A DNA stretch of 64,000 bases from Pochonia chlamydosporia 170 (GCF_001653235.2 NC_035791.1:2604001-2668000), one strand, 5' to 3'; positions 23,201 through 36,356 are shown, counted from the first letter of the stretch. Translations and numbers: made by a program. Notes: generated from the sequence alone by a model not told the origin.

Positions 23201-25328
23201 CACCCTGTCCGTCATGCTGGTTGGCATGGCGGACTGCAATCTGATAGTCAGCATATGTTGGAACAATAACATGTGCCGAGACATCTTGCAGGCTCTTCTG
23301 CCGTACAAATACTGTCTACAATTGGCTCCGCTGGGATAAACTGGACCAAGCCTGACATAGCCTTCTGCGTGGGCATTTACCCATTACGCGAACTGAACGA
23401 TCGATGTAACGATTTGATGACCACCTTCATCCACGGCCATACGATACACCCCTTTCTCAGCTCGACTCATCACTTTCCCCCCCTTCTCGATGCTCTCACT
23501 TTTTACTTTCTTATTTTGATGCCCTTTATCTTTCTTTTTTTTTTTATTCTTCTCTGAGACTGTAAGCTCTCACTCTCGGCTCTTTTTTTTTCTTTTTCAT
23601 AAAAAGGTCGTTCTATTTTTCGATACACTACCGAGCAACGGCGTTTTTGGCGTACTTCATAAAGCCATGTTTTGGGGACGGCGGTTGGTACACTGCTCTA
23701 CAAGCGATATCTTTGGCGCACTCTCGATTTTCTTGGGTTCAGTCTATTTTCAGAGTCATGAATCAGCTTAGAGAATAAAGAGTGGCTTGGCGGAGGCTTT
23801 GATTTTGCTTTGGGACACATGGGACTGGTACAACGGTGTTTTGTCCCTCTAGTTATATCATCTGGGTGGCTGGCTGTCGCAATGTGACCATCATTTATTT
23901 GTGTAGAGTTGCTGGATGAACTCTTGGTCAAATGGTAGGATATGATGGGTACTCGAGCCGGTTTCACCTCAAGTACAAATCTACTTTCTATAGACCGTGC
24001 GAAATGCCTCGCTTTGCAGATTTGGGATTATTACTACCTCGGTTGTTTTGCACTATGCTGCATGTGTAGATGTCTTCAAAGCGCTGGATCTGTGCACCAG
24101 CAACATGTAAACCACAATTGCGCAATAATACCCCCACACATCCAAGTATAAGGTGGCATATTCACGAACAAACACTTCTGATAACTATCAACATCAGAAA
24201 CTATCGGTGAGTTGCGTGTTGATCTAGTGAATCAGCCAGCTGCATACGCCTTGCAAAGTACATGCACCGTAATGACGCTGCTGTGAACAAGGAAGCCAGG
24301 CCCAAGATTGGGCAAGTCCCCGGATTACACTTCGCGTACTCCGTACTCCGTACTCTGTAATAGGGTTCCGAGATAATGTAACCATGCCAGATAAGCTTGA
24401 AGCTGATCCTTGTGCAACGTCTGTGCGACAGCTCGACGGCGCCAGTGTAACTCACATGGCTGCTCCGTGAATGTGTATGGGAACTGTATTCTCGAAGGGG
24501 ACAGTGCTTGCCACAGCGATTAGTACTGATTCACATTCAAAATGATTTCATGGTACTTCATCTATGACGGCAAGTCCAACAATCACACGTTCATCACATA
24601 CGCCATGTTGATTTGAAATTCCACTTGTAGATTGATCCATTCAACTCCAGCGAGATATTATATACCGACGCTATTCGCCCAAATCCAAAATCAGCCCACC
24701 CCATGCGTCCTATTTTGCCTAGTACAATCCGTTCGACCCCCTCATCGTTTGCTCGTGAAATCTTCAAGGAGCTTCCGATCCTCGAAAAATTACTAAACCC
24801 AAGATCCCCGAAAGTGAACCACCATAAATGCCCCCCAACAGGTATAAGTCTGAGCCATAATAGAAATGAAGAAAAGAGTAAAGAGCAGAAATTCGACGGT
24901 GATCCAGCCTCCTGTCTTTATCCGACCAGGTGAAAGGTACAAAACAATAAGTAATGAGTTAAATAACACGATGACCTTGTGAAGCGTTCTGTTTCAAGAA
25001 AGTCACCTAGCCAATGCGCTCGGGTGCAGGCTAAGAACGTAGTATGCCTCGCACATGATATCAGTGGTCAGTCAAACTTCTTCATAAGGAGTTGAAATCG
25101 CGATGAAATCAAGTATGATATAGTGTGGTGGTCGTGCAACCGTAACATCCAAGAAAGCATTATGTCCTTGCACGATAGCACCAGCAGCCCCCCCGCCTTT
25201 AGATCTTCAACTCTCAATATCAGTATTGATGTAGAAAATAATTGCACACTCTCAGAGTTAGGCAACCCGAGACCATACGTAAATAAATTAATGCCGCTAC
25301 AATTCCACTCACAGCCGAGGAGTGGCAG
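23201..25328. other. Intergenic region between convergent genes
   Basis: About 2.1 kb between the 3' ends of the HAL4-type kinase and the 446-aa protein gene. It has T-rich runs at 23510-23600 and overlapping TACTCCGTA words at 24337-24352. I see no supportable gene. Confidence 0.6.
24337..24352. repeat. Two overlapping TACTCCGTA words
   Basis: TACTCCGTACTCCGTA contains two copies of the 9-mer overlapping by two bases and is followed by the near copy TACTCTGTA. It is the densest site with 63732-63747. Confidence 0.85.
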
Positions 25329-26749
25329 CTATGAGTGAAACAAATCCCATGCTCTGGAACAGAGGCGAAGGAATTCGTCCTTCTTTGCGCGTTGGGTTTC
25401 GGGGCTGTCTCTGCCCTCGCCAAATGGCCCGCGTCTGGTGGCAGATGGACCATATCCCAGGGGAGGACTTCCGCCATCCTCGTACTCGGCCCGGGTGCGT
25501 CGTTTACTGGCCGTTCGACTGCCGCCATCAGCCTGCCGACTTCCCGGCGCGGGAGAGGGAGGGGTCGGCGGTTGGTGGCCACCATAGTGAACAATTTTGG
25601 GTAGCAACTCTGGTCTTCCGCCAGCAAGTTCATGTTGGGCCTCTTCAGCGGACTTGTACTCCCTTGGTCGACCAGATGTAGGCGGCTGTTGATGAGCTGA
25701 ATGTAGACTTGGGGAGGCTAGAGGTGCTCCTCGTTGAAAGGCTGGAGGCGCGTTGTCGGGATGCGCTGTTGCGCTGTGTCCAAATACGTCGCTGATAGGA
25801 GGCAGACGGTTATTAGTCTGATTAGCCGGAACATGGTGAATATGTGAGGTGCTGGATAAGTGCGAAGGATGGTTGGCGACATGGCGTGACATTGGCACAG
25901 GATGTTGCTGGCCTGTGAAGCTGCGACCAAGTGGTGCCGACTGAATTACTCGCTCGTTGGCAAATTGCTCGTGAGATGGTGCCACAATGGAGAGACCGGG
26001 TGGCGCCTTGCCTCTGCGAGACATGCCTGGTGTCTTGGCGGCAAAGCCCGAAAGTGAGTCTCTGTCTTTATCACCAGGGCCATCGCCCTTTGCAGATTGC
26101 TGTTGTAACCTCTGTTCGATAATGCTGCGCTGCTGTTCTCGCACAGACATGCTTCTTTGCAGTTGCTCCTTCATTACTGGATCTTGTGTGACGAATCCGG
26201 GGGATAGACAAGCAATGCCAACTTCTTGGATGCCCAAGCTGTCGCGGGCTGACATGGGAACGGCTGATGCTGGGTTATTATTTGTGGAAAGGGTATTCTT
26301 TGACAGGTCCAGACGCCGCGGTCGGGGCTTCATGTTGGGCATTGTGGGAGATCCAGGCTCCTGCTTAACAATAACCTTGGGCCGGCCGATTTCGTTTCGG
26401 TTTCTGCACAGAGATATGTGGTCAGCAAAACATTTTGGTGTTTAGGTCGTCGCTTCGGTAGAAATAGAACTTGGGGAGCTTACGGGCCAGTTGGCGAAGA
26501 CTTGGGGCCTGATGATGCTCCATTTCCCCTGGGACTGCTACTATCGCCATTTTTCTGAGGTCCGGCGCTCGCGCTCTTGCTAGTTGGTCCTGAAAGGGCA
26601 GCCGGCGTTCTGAGGGTGGATGGAGACACTGAACCAGTAGCTTTATTACTGCTGCCAGACGTTTCAGTAGCAGTAACTACCTCGGCGGCGGGAAACGAAG
26701 GTCTCTCATGCGGTGCTGGAGACGGCGCCATGGCGATTGCGGCACTCAT
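25329..26749 (-). CDS. Conserved disordered fungal protein, function unknown
   Basis: Two exons on the minus strand (26749-26484 and 26403-25329) encode 446 aa. The protein is rich in Ser, Pro, Gln, His and Arg and mostly of low complexity. More ordered-looking blocks are IGRPKVIVKQEPGSP just after the splice join, LGIQEVGIACLSPGF, a Gln/Arg-rich helix-like run QLQRSMSVREQQRSIIEQRL, and a C-terminal KKDEFLRLCSRAWDLF tail. The short ordered tail and the VKQEPGSP segment suggest a nuclear adaptor or regulator, but this is inference and I cannot name the family. The intron has GTAAGC and CAG ends and keeps the frame. The chosen ATG (MSAAIAM) is not the first possible one: the frame is open further upstream. 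Confidence 0.75.
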
Positions 26750-28280
26750 ATTGAGTTGGTATGTTGAGGTTGAGCGGCTGTACCGTAGGTTGGCAGTGTT
26801 CTCTGGGACTATCCTCCGGTGGAGCTCAAGACGACTACCCAGCTGTTTTAATATCCTAGCTGTCAGCAGCTGAACAGGCAACGTCCGTGGCCGAAATTTT
26901 CCAACGTGGGTGAAGCGCAAGTCGAAGTCTGTATGTGCCGTAAGTAATCAACGTCGTACGGTTGCACAGATCTGCACAATACGAGCCAGAATAAGATTGC
27001 TATGCGCTCTGGGACAGTCTGTTCCCTAGAAGAAAGGCTGTGGACGGTGTAGAACTGAGTGTGATGCCCAAAAAAAAATGCCCCAACATTCACCAAATCA
27101 AACGACCGGTCGGACGAGGCGGTCGCAGTCGTGCAATATCGAAATGACGCTGGTTTGTTGACGATGGCGCGTAAGTAGAGAGTCCTAGGTTGGAGCCAAC
27201 AACTAGTACAGTATGCTCGAGTAACGTGCCCAAAGCCCAGAAAGGAGAGTCGATGGGCTAATAAAGAAGCAAAGCGAGTGAGTGAGCAACGACAGGAGGG
27301 AAACAGAAGCGCCGAGCAAAGAAGGCCTAGAATGCAACACGATGCAGACGCCCACGAGATAAAAGCTGGGAGAGGGAGTCAAAGACGCAGGGGTGGCTGC
27401 CGCGGATTGCTGTGGGCGAATCGATGGTAACAGCAGCGTTCCAGTAGTGGGCGACGGTGATGGTGGTATTTGGTGCGGACGGCCAGAGGGAACGAGCGAG
27501 TCGGCGAGTGGTTGTGGTTGGAGGAGCCAAGAACCCCTCGTCAGTGAAAGTGGATTAGCGAGGGCGATGGCGAGGAGCACACAAGGGTCAACTGGTGACG
27601 AGGGTGACCGAGGAGCGTCTGTGGTGAATCCAAGTGCGGTGGGTGCGGTAGAGGCGGTAGAGGAGAGGCTACAAGCACAGCACAGGCACAACCGCAAGCC
27701 CAGTGGTTGAGTGGTTGAGTGGTCGAGTGGAGGGAAAGCCGGATTCGAGTCGAGTCTAGTCGAGATGGACCCAGGCCCAGGTGAGTGGGCAGACAAAAAG
27801 ATCTCACGATGATGTCGCTGGGTTTGTTGGTGAGGAGGAAGACAGACGAGTCCGTCGGTACGGCGTAGAGGACAGTTCAAGTCGTGACGAGGAAAAAGAG
27901 AGATGAGGGGAGGGGCAAGAGAAGGAAGGAGGGATCATGAGGATGAAGTGTCAAAGATAAAGAAGGAGCGAGGAGCCATGCGGCGTCGGGCAAACAGCAG
28001 CAGGAGCGAAGCAGGAGTCGGGATTGCATCGACGTATGGAGTCAAGTACTCCCAGAAATACGGAGTATGGAGTACCAGACTGTATCAACCTTGGGAGTCA
28101 GAGGTTAAAAGTAAGGGACTAAAGCAAAGGGACCCGGTAAGTGGCACCCGGTATAATAGGACTATCCAGCACGATCCAGCAATGCTCCGACAAGAATGGC
28201 GGTCCTACTGCAATAGTAACACGCACATATGATCAACCACGTTGCGAGGTTGCGAGGTCGCGAGGGTATCAAAACGGACC

Positions 28281-28315
28281 AAACCAGGCCAGACCAGACG
28301 AGACCAGACCAGACG
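28281..28315. repeat. Degenerate GACCA pentanucleotide array
   Basis: Imperfect tandem GACCA/GGCCA/GACGA units, the complement of the CTGGT family. Imperfection suggests an older array than those at 14816 or 39919. Confidence 0.75.
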
Positions 28316-29352
28316 CGCTGAGACGGGCAGAGTGGGTTCGCAATTGGCACAAGCTGCGACTGGAGCTGGTCCTGGAGGATCCTGAAGCACTGGACTGCAG
28401 CCAAACTCACCAAAGGGGGGGCATGGGAAGATGAGATCGCATACGCCAGTGCCAGGGGGAGGGGCGGTTCTAGTCATTGTCCAAATAGCCAGACGTCAAC
28501 TGGTCCCAACCAAGGCGGTGTTTGCATGCTCGGCAGGCCGGGGCAGAGGGTATCAGACCAGATTGACCAGATTGACTAGATTGACTTGACAACAAAGCGC
28601 AAGGATGAATCGACGCCTCGAGGAACATCAGTCGAAAACGGCGGTGCCCATAACTATTGTGAGGACTTACTGTAGGTATGTATTCAACAAGAAATTGCCT
28701 CAGCCGTCCCAACAGCTATTTCGTCATCTTGTGACTGTGACTTGACTTATTCCATCAGGTGCTTGTGTTTCACCCGGTTTCCGGTATTGAATCAAATGGC
28801 TGGCAAGTTGACGGGGGGGTCTGGTGGAATCAGAAGGGGGTGGCTTTTCGCATTCTCAAGCCTGGTGCAAGTCCACAACATTGAAGTCGAAATGGTTGGT
28901 ACTTGACTTTATTTGATCGTAAATGCTGGCTGATATTTCTCCTTCCTACCAGGTACGAACCCCGTCCTGCGCCAATCGTGTTGCCAGATCGAGTACAACG
29001 GACGAGGAGTTTGTCTCTGTGCCAGTTCAAATTGGAACATGGCTTTGCAGGGCTACATTTGTATCTACTACCCCGTACGGAGTACAGTCAAGTCCAATCC
29101 AGCTGTCAAATCCACCAAGTCACCACTCGATGTGTGTGCATGTCAAGGGGCCTAATGTACTACAGAGGTAGCTAAGTTGGAGCTTAACCCCGGATGCCCT
29201 TGGGCCAGGCTAATCTCGAACTGGAGTCCAATGCGGACTGCACCCAAACATTTGAAGCACTGTACTGTACTCTATCCAAACACCAACAGAGACAACAGGG
29301 TCTGATAGGACTATCAAGTAAAAGCAGTTTGGATCGATTTGTACGGATTATA

Positions 29353-29372
29353 ACTACCTACTAGGTAGGTAA
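29353..29372. repeat. CTACCT..AGGTAG inverted repeat
   Basis: A short inverted repeat of the CCTACCTAGGTAGG type; related palindromes lie near 19556-19573 and 19935-19950. Confidence 0.7.
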
Positions 29373-32300
29373 CCGACCGGTGGCTCTTGTTGGTCCGGTG
29401 GCAAGTGCCAGTGGCTGCAATAAGCGCCAGGCTGCTAACATGAAGTCTGGCCGCTTGGACTTGGAACGTGCCACATCTGATGCTTTGGCTTGTTCAACCA
29501 GGCTGCACCAGGCAGGACATGAAGGCAATTTACTCCGTACTCTGTACAGCCTGGCATTATTCATCCAAGCATGTGCCAAAAACCATTGTACTCCGTGCCG
29601 CATGCAGACCGTTCTTTTGCAAATGTTTCGGAAATACAGTATGTCTGTCTTCGTCACAAACAGTCACCGCCGCCGCGCCTCCTCCTCAAAAGCCTCCTCA
29701 AGAGACTCCTCAAAAGACTCCACGGAAACTTGAACCTCAAGTGGCCTTCCTTGGCTGGTGTTGACCACCCCCAACAGTGTTTCTTCGCCACCAGATCCTG
29801 ATCTCGGCTGGAAGTGGGAATTTCGGACGAGTTTGAAACAAACAAATGCCAACTACTTACTGTATTGTACAGTACAGAAACTACGCACAAGAAATTCCGT
29901 TCAATACCTACCTACGAATGTACGAAAAGGGTGGCGCCTGAGTCGCTCCACCAAAGTCTGACAAGGGACGGAACGCCAGGACTCAGTACCCTTGGGAACA
30001 TTGAAGCATCATGGCCACCATCGATCATCACCTGCTAGAGTCAGTCTGGTCTGTTCGACTTTCCAGCAGCACCAGAACCAGACACAGGCCCCTGAAGAAA
30101 CAGACCAGGACATTCACGGAGTACTCCGTACCTGCAGTGTAGTCTGAGTATTCGTCTCCACCGACGAAGTCTCGGAGGCAGATAAACATTGAATGCACAC
30201 CAGCAAATCTCGTTAGAACCATTGACATCAACCTTCAGGTGGTGAGCAAATGAGCAGCACCACCAGCATCGGAGTGACACGGCAGCAACAAGGTCCATAT
30301 CCCCGCGTACTACGAAGTACGTTGACCTGCTCTGCATTTCGAAATTAAAACCAAAAAACTGGCTACTTTACTCATGCTCTGTCAGCCACACTAAGGCAGT
30401 AAGCAACCTTGTGGACAGCGCTCACAACGTTTCGCACCGTCTGCAATGTCAACTTGGACCATCCGGGCCAAGGCCAGTCAATACTAATCAAGCTAGGTGG
30501 CTGTCAAAGAAAACATGACTCTGAACGTGCCAAGTACAGTATTGTACATGTCCTGCTATTTTCTTTGTTCAAGGAGTTCGTGGCTAACGGTTGAGCTTCT
30601 AGCGCGAAAATCATTCGCCCAGGATCGCCGTTTTGGTACATTTGGACGTTCTTGCGTGGAATTTCTGGGGCCAAGTGGGCGTTTGTTCTCCTTTCTTTTC
30701 CTAATTCATCTGCATTTACGAAGTACACATGTACGCCCTATTGACGGGAATGATTTATATCTACAGGAGGTTACGCCCCGTGATCAGCAGTCAGTTTACC
30801 TTCACGTATCCACGAATCGCCACCGAGGACACCGTTGTCCAAGTGCCTCTCGGGCATCTTTTGTCCAAGCATCGCCGACAACAAACAGACCAGACGTTGG
30901 TCAACGGTCAACGGGGTTTGACCATCCGTCCCACTGCCGCGGTCTAGTTTGTTTTACCTTGGGCTTAGCTCCTCCTCAGAGATCAAAAGACGCCGCCACC
31001 CACCCCCCATCTCCTGCAGCCGCACCGCACGACCCCTGAAAAGCCCCGGCGCTCTGTTCTTTGATTGGGCCGCCTTCCTCGTCCTGATGGTTCCATGAGA
31101 CACCGATGGGTAGACTGGCGGAAACTGGGCGGCCCAGGAGGAGTTCCAGTTGGTTTGTCCATCTCACGTTTGACTGCAACCGCGATTCACACCAGGGTTT
31201 GGGAGTTCCACCACCATGTACTTGTCGAAGAGTGAGTCCCAGATAGGAATCTACCCACCCGCCACTCACAAGGCTTCCCTTTCCTGAACTCGCAAATAAG
31301 GATGCGCCAGAAGTGTGACGTTCAACTTCGTGTGCAGCACGCCCTGTCCTCTGTGGGATGAACAATGTCGGCCACGTTTGCCAACGCTGGATATCCCACA
31401 CTCCTCAGCTTAACCCGAAGGCGAAATATCAAAGCATCCCATTGCCTTCGATTGGTGGTGGGTGGACACACACGCTCGGGCACTAGTAGATCGCAGTCTC
31501 AACTCAGAAGCCATTTCTAACGCTAAGAGAAACAAAATGCGCCAAACTTTTGGGTGAAACCGTGGTGGTATTTTGATGTGAGCGCAGCTACTGGAGATAT
31601 CCGGGACACCCAACAACGCAGATGAACTCCGAAAGTTGCGTTTTATACACAATTTTGCAAGTCACATGGGGCGCCATAGGATATGACATCAAACAACGAT
31701 TGCAAGGGATTTCACATTCGACACTCTCACGAATTTACAATATGGTAATGCATGGAACGAAGCCGTGCAGTGTTCCTCTGTTCTATTAGTGGCTTCTTGG
31801 CGCCAGCGCTGAAGGCTGTTCAACCGTAATCCTTTGGGGTACCACCATGCCTAATAAAGGTTCGTTTGGATCGATTGAACGAAGTGGTACTGTGTCAACA
31901 TGACATCTTGTCGAGGGTACCGCGGGAGATCGAACTGCAAAAAGAAAATTTGTGTTGGGTCGGCATAATGCACAACATCTTGGCTCCAGACATACATACA
32001 CACAGCCATCAACACCATCAATCAATAGTGCTGACCCTTGGTGTCTGCCGCCACTGACTCACGATTGGGGACTACGTATCAATGACGGTCCACAAACGGC
32101 GCCGTCTGTATCGTTTGATGCATCAGTTATCGATTTCACCTTCCCCAGGCGCCCGCTGTCAAAGACCTCATCGACACCACTGTGATCCAATTTCCATTCA
32201 TCAAACTGCCGGCTCGGCAACCCAGGTCCGAATCATTGAAGAGACTGGATTGAATTTATTGGTCTGCGACTCATTGGCTCTCCTTGTCACTCAATTGTCG

Positions 32301-35154
32301 CGTGGCGCGTAACCCTTGAACTCCAAGGGCCATCTTTATGCCAATCCTCATAATTCTCCACTGCCACATTCGTATTCCTTCATATGGTTTTGATGTGACG
32401 ACTGCAAAACCCGGGACACAATTCGGAGTATCCCCATCATTGGTCGCACATGACGCAAGCGGCCGCTTTGTTTGGTGACGTTGTTGATGAATGGCGGGCT
32501 TTGGCGGGCAGCCTACAGGGAGAATTGATATATCCTTTCTATGAACGGAAAGACAGAAGACGGCTACAGAGACATTCGTAACACTCAAGACGGAAACTCA
32601 GAACCAATTACAATTTGTCACCGAAGCAGAGCATATCCGCTACCCGCAACAGCAGACAAATTTTCTCTCTCCTGTGGCATGGACATGTAACTGGACCAAC
32701 ACACGAGCAGATGAACCAGTAAAGCATATACACACCGAATCATGCTTTGTCGTGACGTCTAATTTCTCGGTGTATTTCTCCTGCATGCGCCGTCTCAATG
32801 GATGTTGCCAAGATACAAAGAGCTCTCCACCTTGCAATTGCAAGGTGAAGCTTTCATTTGCTTGTTGGAGCCTTGGAACTCTGTATGGAACTCTGTAAGA
32901 CTGTAACCCACACCCCTCCGCTCGATTGCCTTCACTGGACATGGGAGGAGAGCCAGCAGACAGCACTTGCTCATCCCCTGTTACACCATGTATCTTGACT
33001 CGTTGGCCTCTCAGCCAAGTAGGCACGGTTGTTTCTTTGTCGACTCTTCAGCGGCAATCTTGGCGAAACACTGGCGCTATCGCATTGATGTGCACATACG
33101 GAGTATGCACGGAATACATGTGGCTTGACGTCGAACCAGACATCCCCACTCTGTACAACCTCTGGCTTCCACATTTACGGATTACCGTTCCGAAGAACTA
33201 CCAGGGAGCTTCTGATTTACATTGGGCTTGTATTTTGATGCGAGAGTATTATACAGTGTTGGATCTGAGTATGGGACGGGGGGTGAAGCCATGCCGTCTT
33301 GTTATGCTTCTTTGCAATGCCATAATTTGCACAGCCGAGGTAGGAGTATAAGTTAATCTGCAAGTCTAATACGGTGAACATAGCCGTGCCCATTTCTCAG
33401 TCCACCAAGCAGACATCTGATCAACTCGAAACGATTCGCTCTGCCTGGTATCGCAGTCCGTATCAATACCACGAGGGTCCGTTTCAACACCAGAAAGCCC
33501 CCACGTTCCCCGTCCACTTTAGGAAGATATCATGGCCACGCTTCGTTTTGTGACCCGACTGCCGTTCCTCTCAGGGATCGCCGAGAGGTTCTACTGATGA
33601 TGAATGGCACGCCCCAGCACGTTCTGGGCACCAGCATGTCATTCATCCTTGGACCCTGTCTGTCAATACTGATTTGAGTGTTTCCCGGCATACATGTCAA
33701 TCCTTGTCGGTCTGTCTTATCCGTCTTGGGCATCAAAAAGTAACAAAGTCACTCACTCTGGGACATTACAGTGGTGGCCCGCAAAGCGATGAGTGCCGTG
33801 ACTCGTTGCCGATGAGCATAGGGCAGCGAATTGCCAAAAATAGGCGGTCAAGTCTGCTTTTTGTTTCAATTTTTTTGGGAAATGCATGACAACCGGGTCT
33901 GGTTGATGAGGCGCCGTTCCCTGTCTGTCAGAAACAATTCCCTCTGGTAAGCCTATGGTAAGACCAGACGATAGTTGGCGAGATGCAGTGCCGGTTGGAA
34001 TATGCATGTTCCTTTTCTTTTTTGCCTACTTGCTCTGGGCTCATCCTCCGGCGTCGCAGGGTACTGTATTCGTGGTAAACTTGTTCCACTCACTGGCAAA
34101 CTGGCACCAGACAAACGTTTGAAAACTTAAACAAACACACCCACTTGGCCATGCAACCTTCAACATTGAACCCATGAATCTCAGGAGTCCCCTGTCCCGT
34201 CTGTGGGCTGGACCTGAGACGTCGTCGTCTCAGGTCGCCGTTACAACAGTGGGGCAAGATGCAGGATTTGACCCCGGCTGGCCTTGCAGGGGGCTTTCTT
34301 GAGCTTCCTTGCGTAAGTATTTCCTACGGTGATGATGCCGCGTCTTCGTTTGGAGGTTTGACCAGACCAGTTCGTTCCAAGTCTGCTTCCATGCAAGTAG
34401 ATGCTCTGGATTGGTGATCGGCTATTACCATGGAGCGGGACAAGGCACACTTGGGGTCCGTTAGGCAGACTGCTTGGCTGCTAGATTTTTTTTTTCTTTT
34501 GAACTTTTTTTTTTTGCATTGATTTGAATTGATTGTTCAAATGTGGTGATTCGTTGCGTGGACGTTGAAGGCTCGTCATTTCCGTTGTCTCGTGATTGGT
34601 GACCATGAGCGTCATGCTGATTGTTTGCTTGAACTTGCGGTGACTTCTGGTACTTGACGCTTAGGCTAAATACTTTATCTCTATTTACTTACTTTTTCTT
34701 GTATGGGGCGTGTTTCGAGTGGCTTGTGACCTGTGAAGCGTACGTCGATAGTTGACTTTTTCTCATGGTGTCATGTTGGAAGTTAGATTAGACTTGATGC
34801 TTGATATGACTTCCAGGGAGTTGCCATGGGGCGCCAGCCAGGCTGCAATTCCCACACAAGCCATCATCCAAAATGTGAGTAAGCCAATGATTATATTATG
34901 CGACATGTTTCATTGAGATGCCGGCATGAAGTTATAAAGTTGAAGAGTTGCAGGTGTGCAACCGCTACCCTACACCAATGCATCCGGTGATACTGGCTCG
35001 CTGCTCTTGCATGATTCCAACCGCTACACATCGAAAAGTGATATGTAGAGGAAAAAAAACCAATGGAAAAGCACTCAAGCCCTAGTGTTATAAAGAATTT
35101 TTTGAAAAAAAAAAAAAGAGTTAACCAGAGTCCAAAACAAATGAGACAATTATC

Positions 35155-35160
35155 AAAAAA
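35155..35160 (-). terminator. Pol III terminator of tRNA-Lys
   Basis: A run of six T on the minus strand starts 9 nt after the tRNA 3' end, which is the usual RNA polymerase III stop signal. Confidence 0.8.
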
Positions 35161-35168
35161 GAATTGAT

Positions 35169-35241
35169 CGCCCGAGGGGGGTCTCGAACCCCCAACCTTG
35201 GGATTAAAAGTCCCACGCTCTAGCCATTGAGCTACCCGGGC
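35169..35241 (-). tRNA. tRNA-Lys (anticodon TTT), no intron
   Basis: A 73-nt cloverleaf on the minus strand. The acceptor stem GCCCGGG pairs with CTCGGGC (one G-U pair), with discriminator G. The D arm is GCTC/GAGC. The anticodon stem TGGGA/TCCCA encloses loop CTTTTAA with anticodon TTT. The T arm GGGGG-TTCGAGA-CCCCC carries the B box. The 3' CCA is not encoded, as expected in a eukaryote. It decodes AAA lysine codons. The gene points away from RPC19, whose start is 290 bp away. Confidence 0.96.
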
Positions 35242-35531
35242 CAAGCTCGGTAGATTGAAAAACCGAGTCACTAATAGGCAATATACGTCTACTCCAATCC
35301 CATACCACCTGGAACCCAACGCCACACTTGTGGCTTTCGCCCGTCCTCGGACCCGCCTGCAATTCTGCCCATATCGACATCAAAAATTCTGAATAAGTGA
35401 AGCTCATCACTTGAACGAAAAGCTGCACGGATCTCATGCACACCACAACGACAAGAACCTGAACTTGCACACCCACATCCGCAAAGCACCGCCAAATTTA
35501 TTGGAGACCTTGTTCGCTTGAAGAAACCAGG

Positions 35532-36158
35532 ATGCCTAGCCGCACAAAGATGGCCGACGAGGCGCAGGACGCAAGCATGGAGGATGTCCCGCCGTCTGCG
35601 CAGGCTGCTGCCGTTGAGGATGCCGAAATGGAGGATGGTGCAGAAGGTGAAGAGGAGGAGGAAGAGGAGATTGAGGCTCAGAGAGTTAGAATTGTGAGAT
35701 TTCAACCCACGCCCGACGTCAGATGAGGTTCTTACTAATGATGGCTTGACAGCTGCCGGGTTCAACGGATACAGCTGCCTCGTTTGAGTTTATCGACGAG
35801 GGACATACGCTTGGTAATGCGCTGAGGTATATCATTATGAAGAAGTGAGTATACTGCAAGCGGTGAGAGGCAGGCTGTACTGACGTTTTGTAGTCCCGAT
35901 GTTGAATTTTGCGCTTATGCTATTCCTCATCCTTCGGAGCCAAAGATGAATATTAGAATTCAGACCTACGGTATGTAGTTTCCCAAGAAGATTGGTCTTA
36001 CTGAATTGAGTGGTTGCTAAATTAGACGGACAGAGGGCAATGCGGTAGATGCCTTGAAGAAAGGTCTAGCGGATCTGCAGGACGTGTGCGATGTGGTGGC
36101 CGATGAGTTCTGGACCAAGAGACAGGCGTTTAATGCGGAGAATGGCATTGAAAGGTGA
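35532..36158 (+). CDS. RPC19: RNA polymerase I and III subunit AC19 (RPC19)
   Basis: Four exons (35532-35693, 35753-35844, 35894-35970, 36034-36158) encode 151 aa. The first 50 residues are acidic, with a run of eight glutamates. The core has the alpha-like subunit motif FEFIDEGHTLGNALRYIIM, then NPDVEFCAYAIPHPSEPKMNIRIQTY and a C-terminal helix ending AENGIER. AC19 pairs with AC40 to form the alpha-like heterodimer that nucleates assembly of RNA polymerases I and III. All three introns have GT and AG ends. At the third acceptor the nearer AG (CGGACAG) is needed, because the upstream TTAG would create a stop. An internal ATG seven codons in (MADEAQ) is a possible alternative start. Confidence 0.95.
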
Positions 36159-36356
36159 TGAATTTCGTTGGCGGTAGCATGGGAAAAGCATGGGCATTTG
36201 TGATTTTCTTAGGGGAAATCTTTTTACGCATTTATTTTGTCATCAACGTTAACGGCGATTATTGCCAGGTGGCTGGAATAGAAGGCGCTTGCGGCGTTTG
36301 TAAAAAAGTCTTGTTTTTTAAGGGAAACTTATATACATAGCAGTTGTTGCTCTTGT

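Larger units (their letters stand above)
26750..35154. other. Long gene-free region
   Basis: About 8.4 kb without a supportable gene. The first 1.2 kb (to about 27,900) is purine-rich on this strand, so C/T-rich with respect to the minus-strand gene at 25329-26749, and is probably its promoter and leader. The longest frames (27203-27880 on the minus strand and 30497-31039 on the plus strand) are low-complexity or featureless. Several TACTCCGTA/TACGGAGTA words (28059, 29076, 29531, 30122, 33097) and an ACCAG pentamer run occur. I see no transposon or tRNA here. Confidence 0.6.

Noticed and set aside
27203..27880. Open frame of 225 codons on the minus strand
   Set aside because: It is low-complexity Ser/Pro/Leu/Thr sequence from a C/T-rich strand, overlaps other open frames, and sits where the leader of the minus-strand gene at 25329-26749 would be.
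30497..31039. Open frame of 180 codons on the plus strand
   Set aside because: No domain, no consistent composition and no splice partners; it looks like a chance frame in gene-free DNA.
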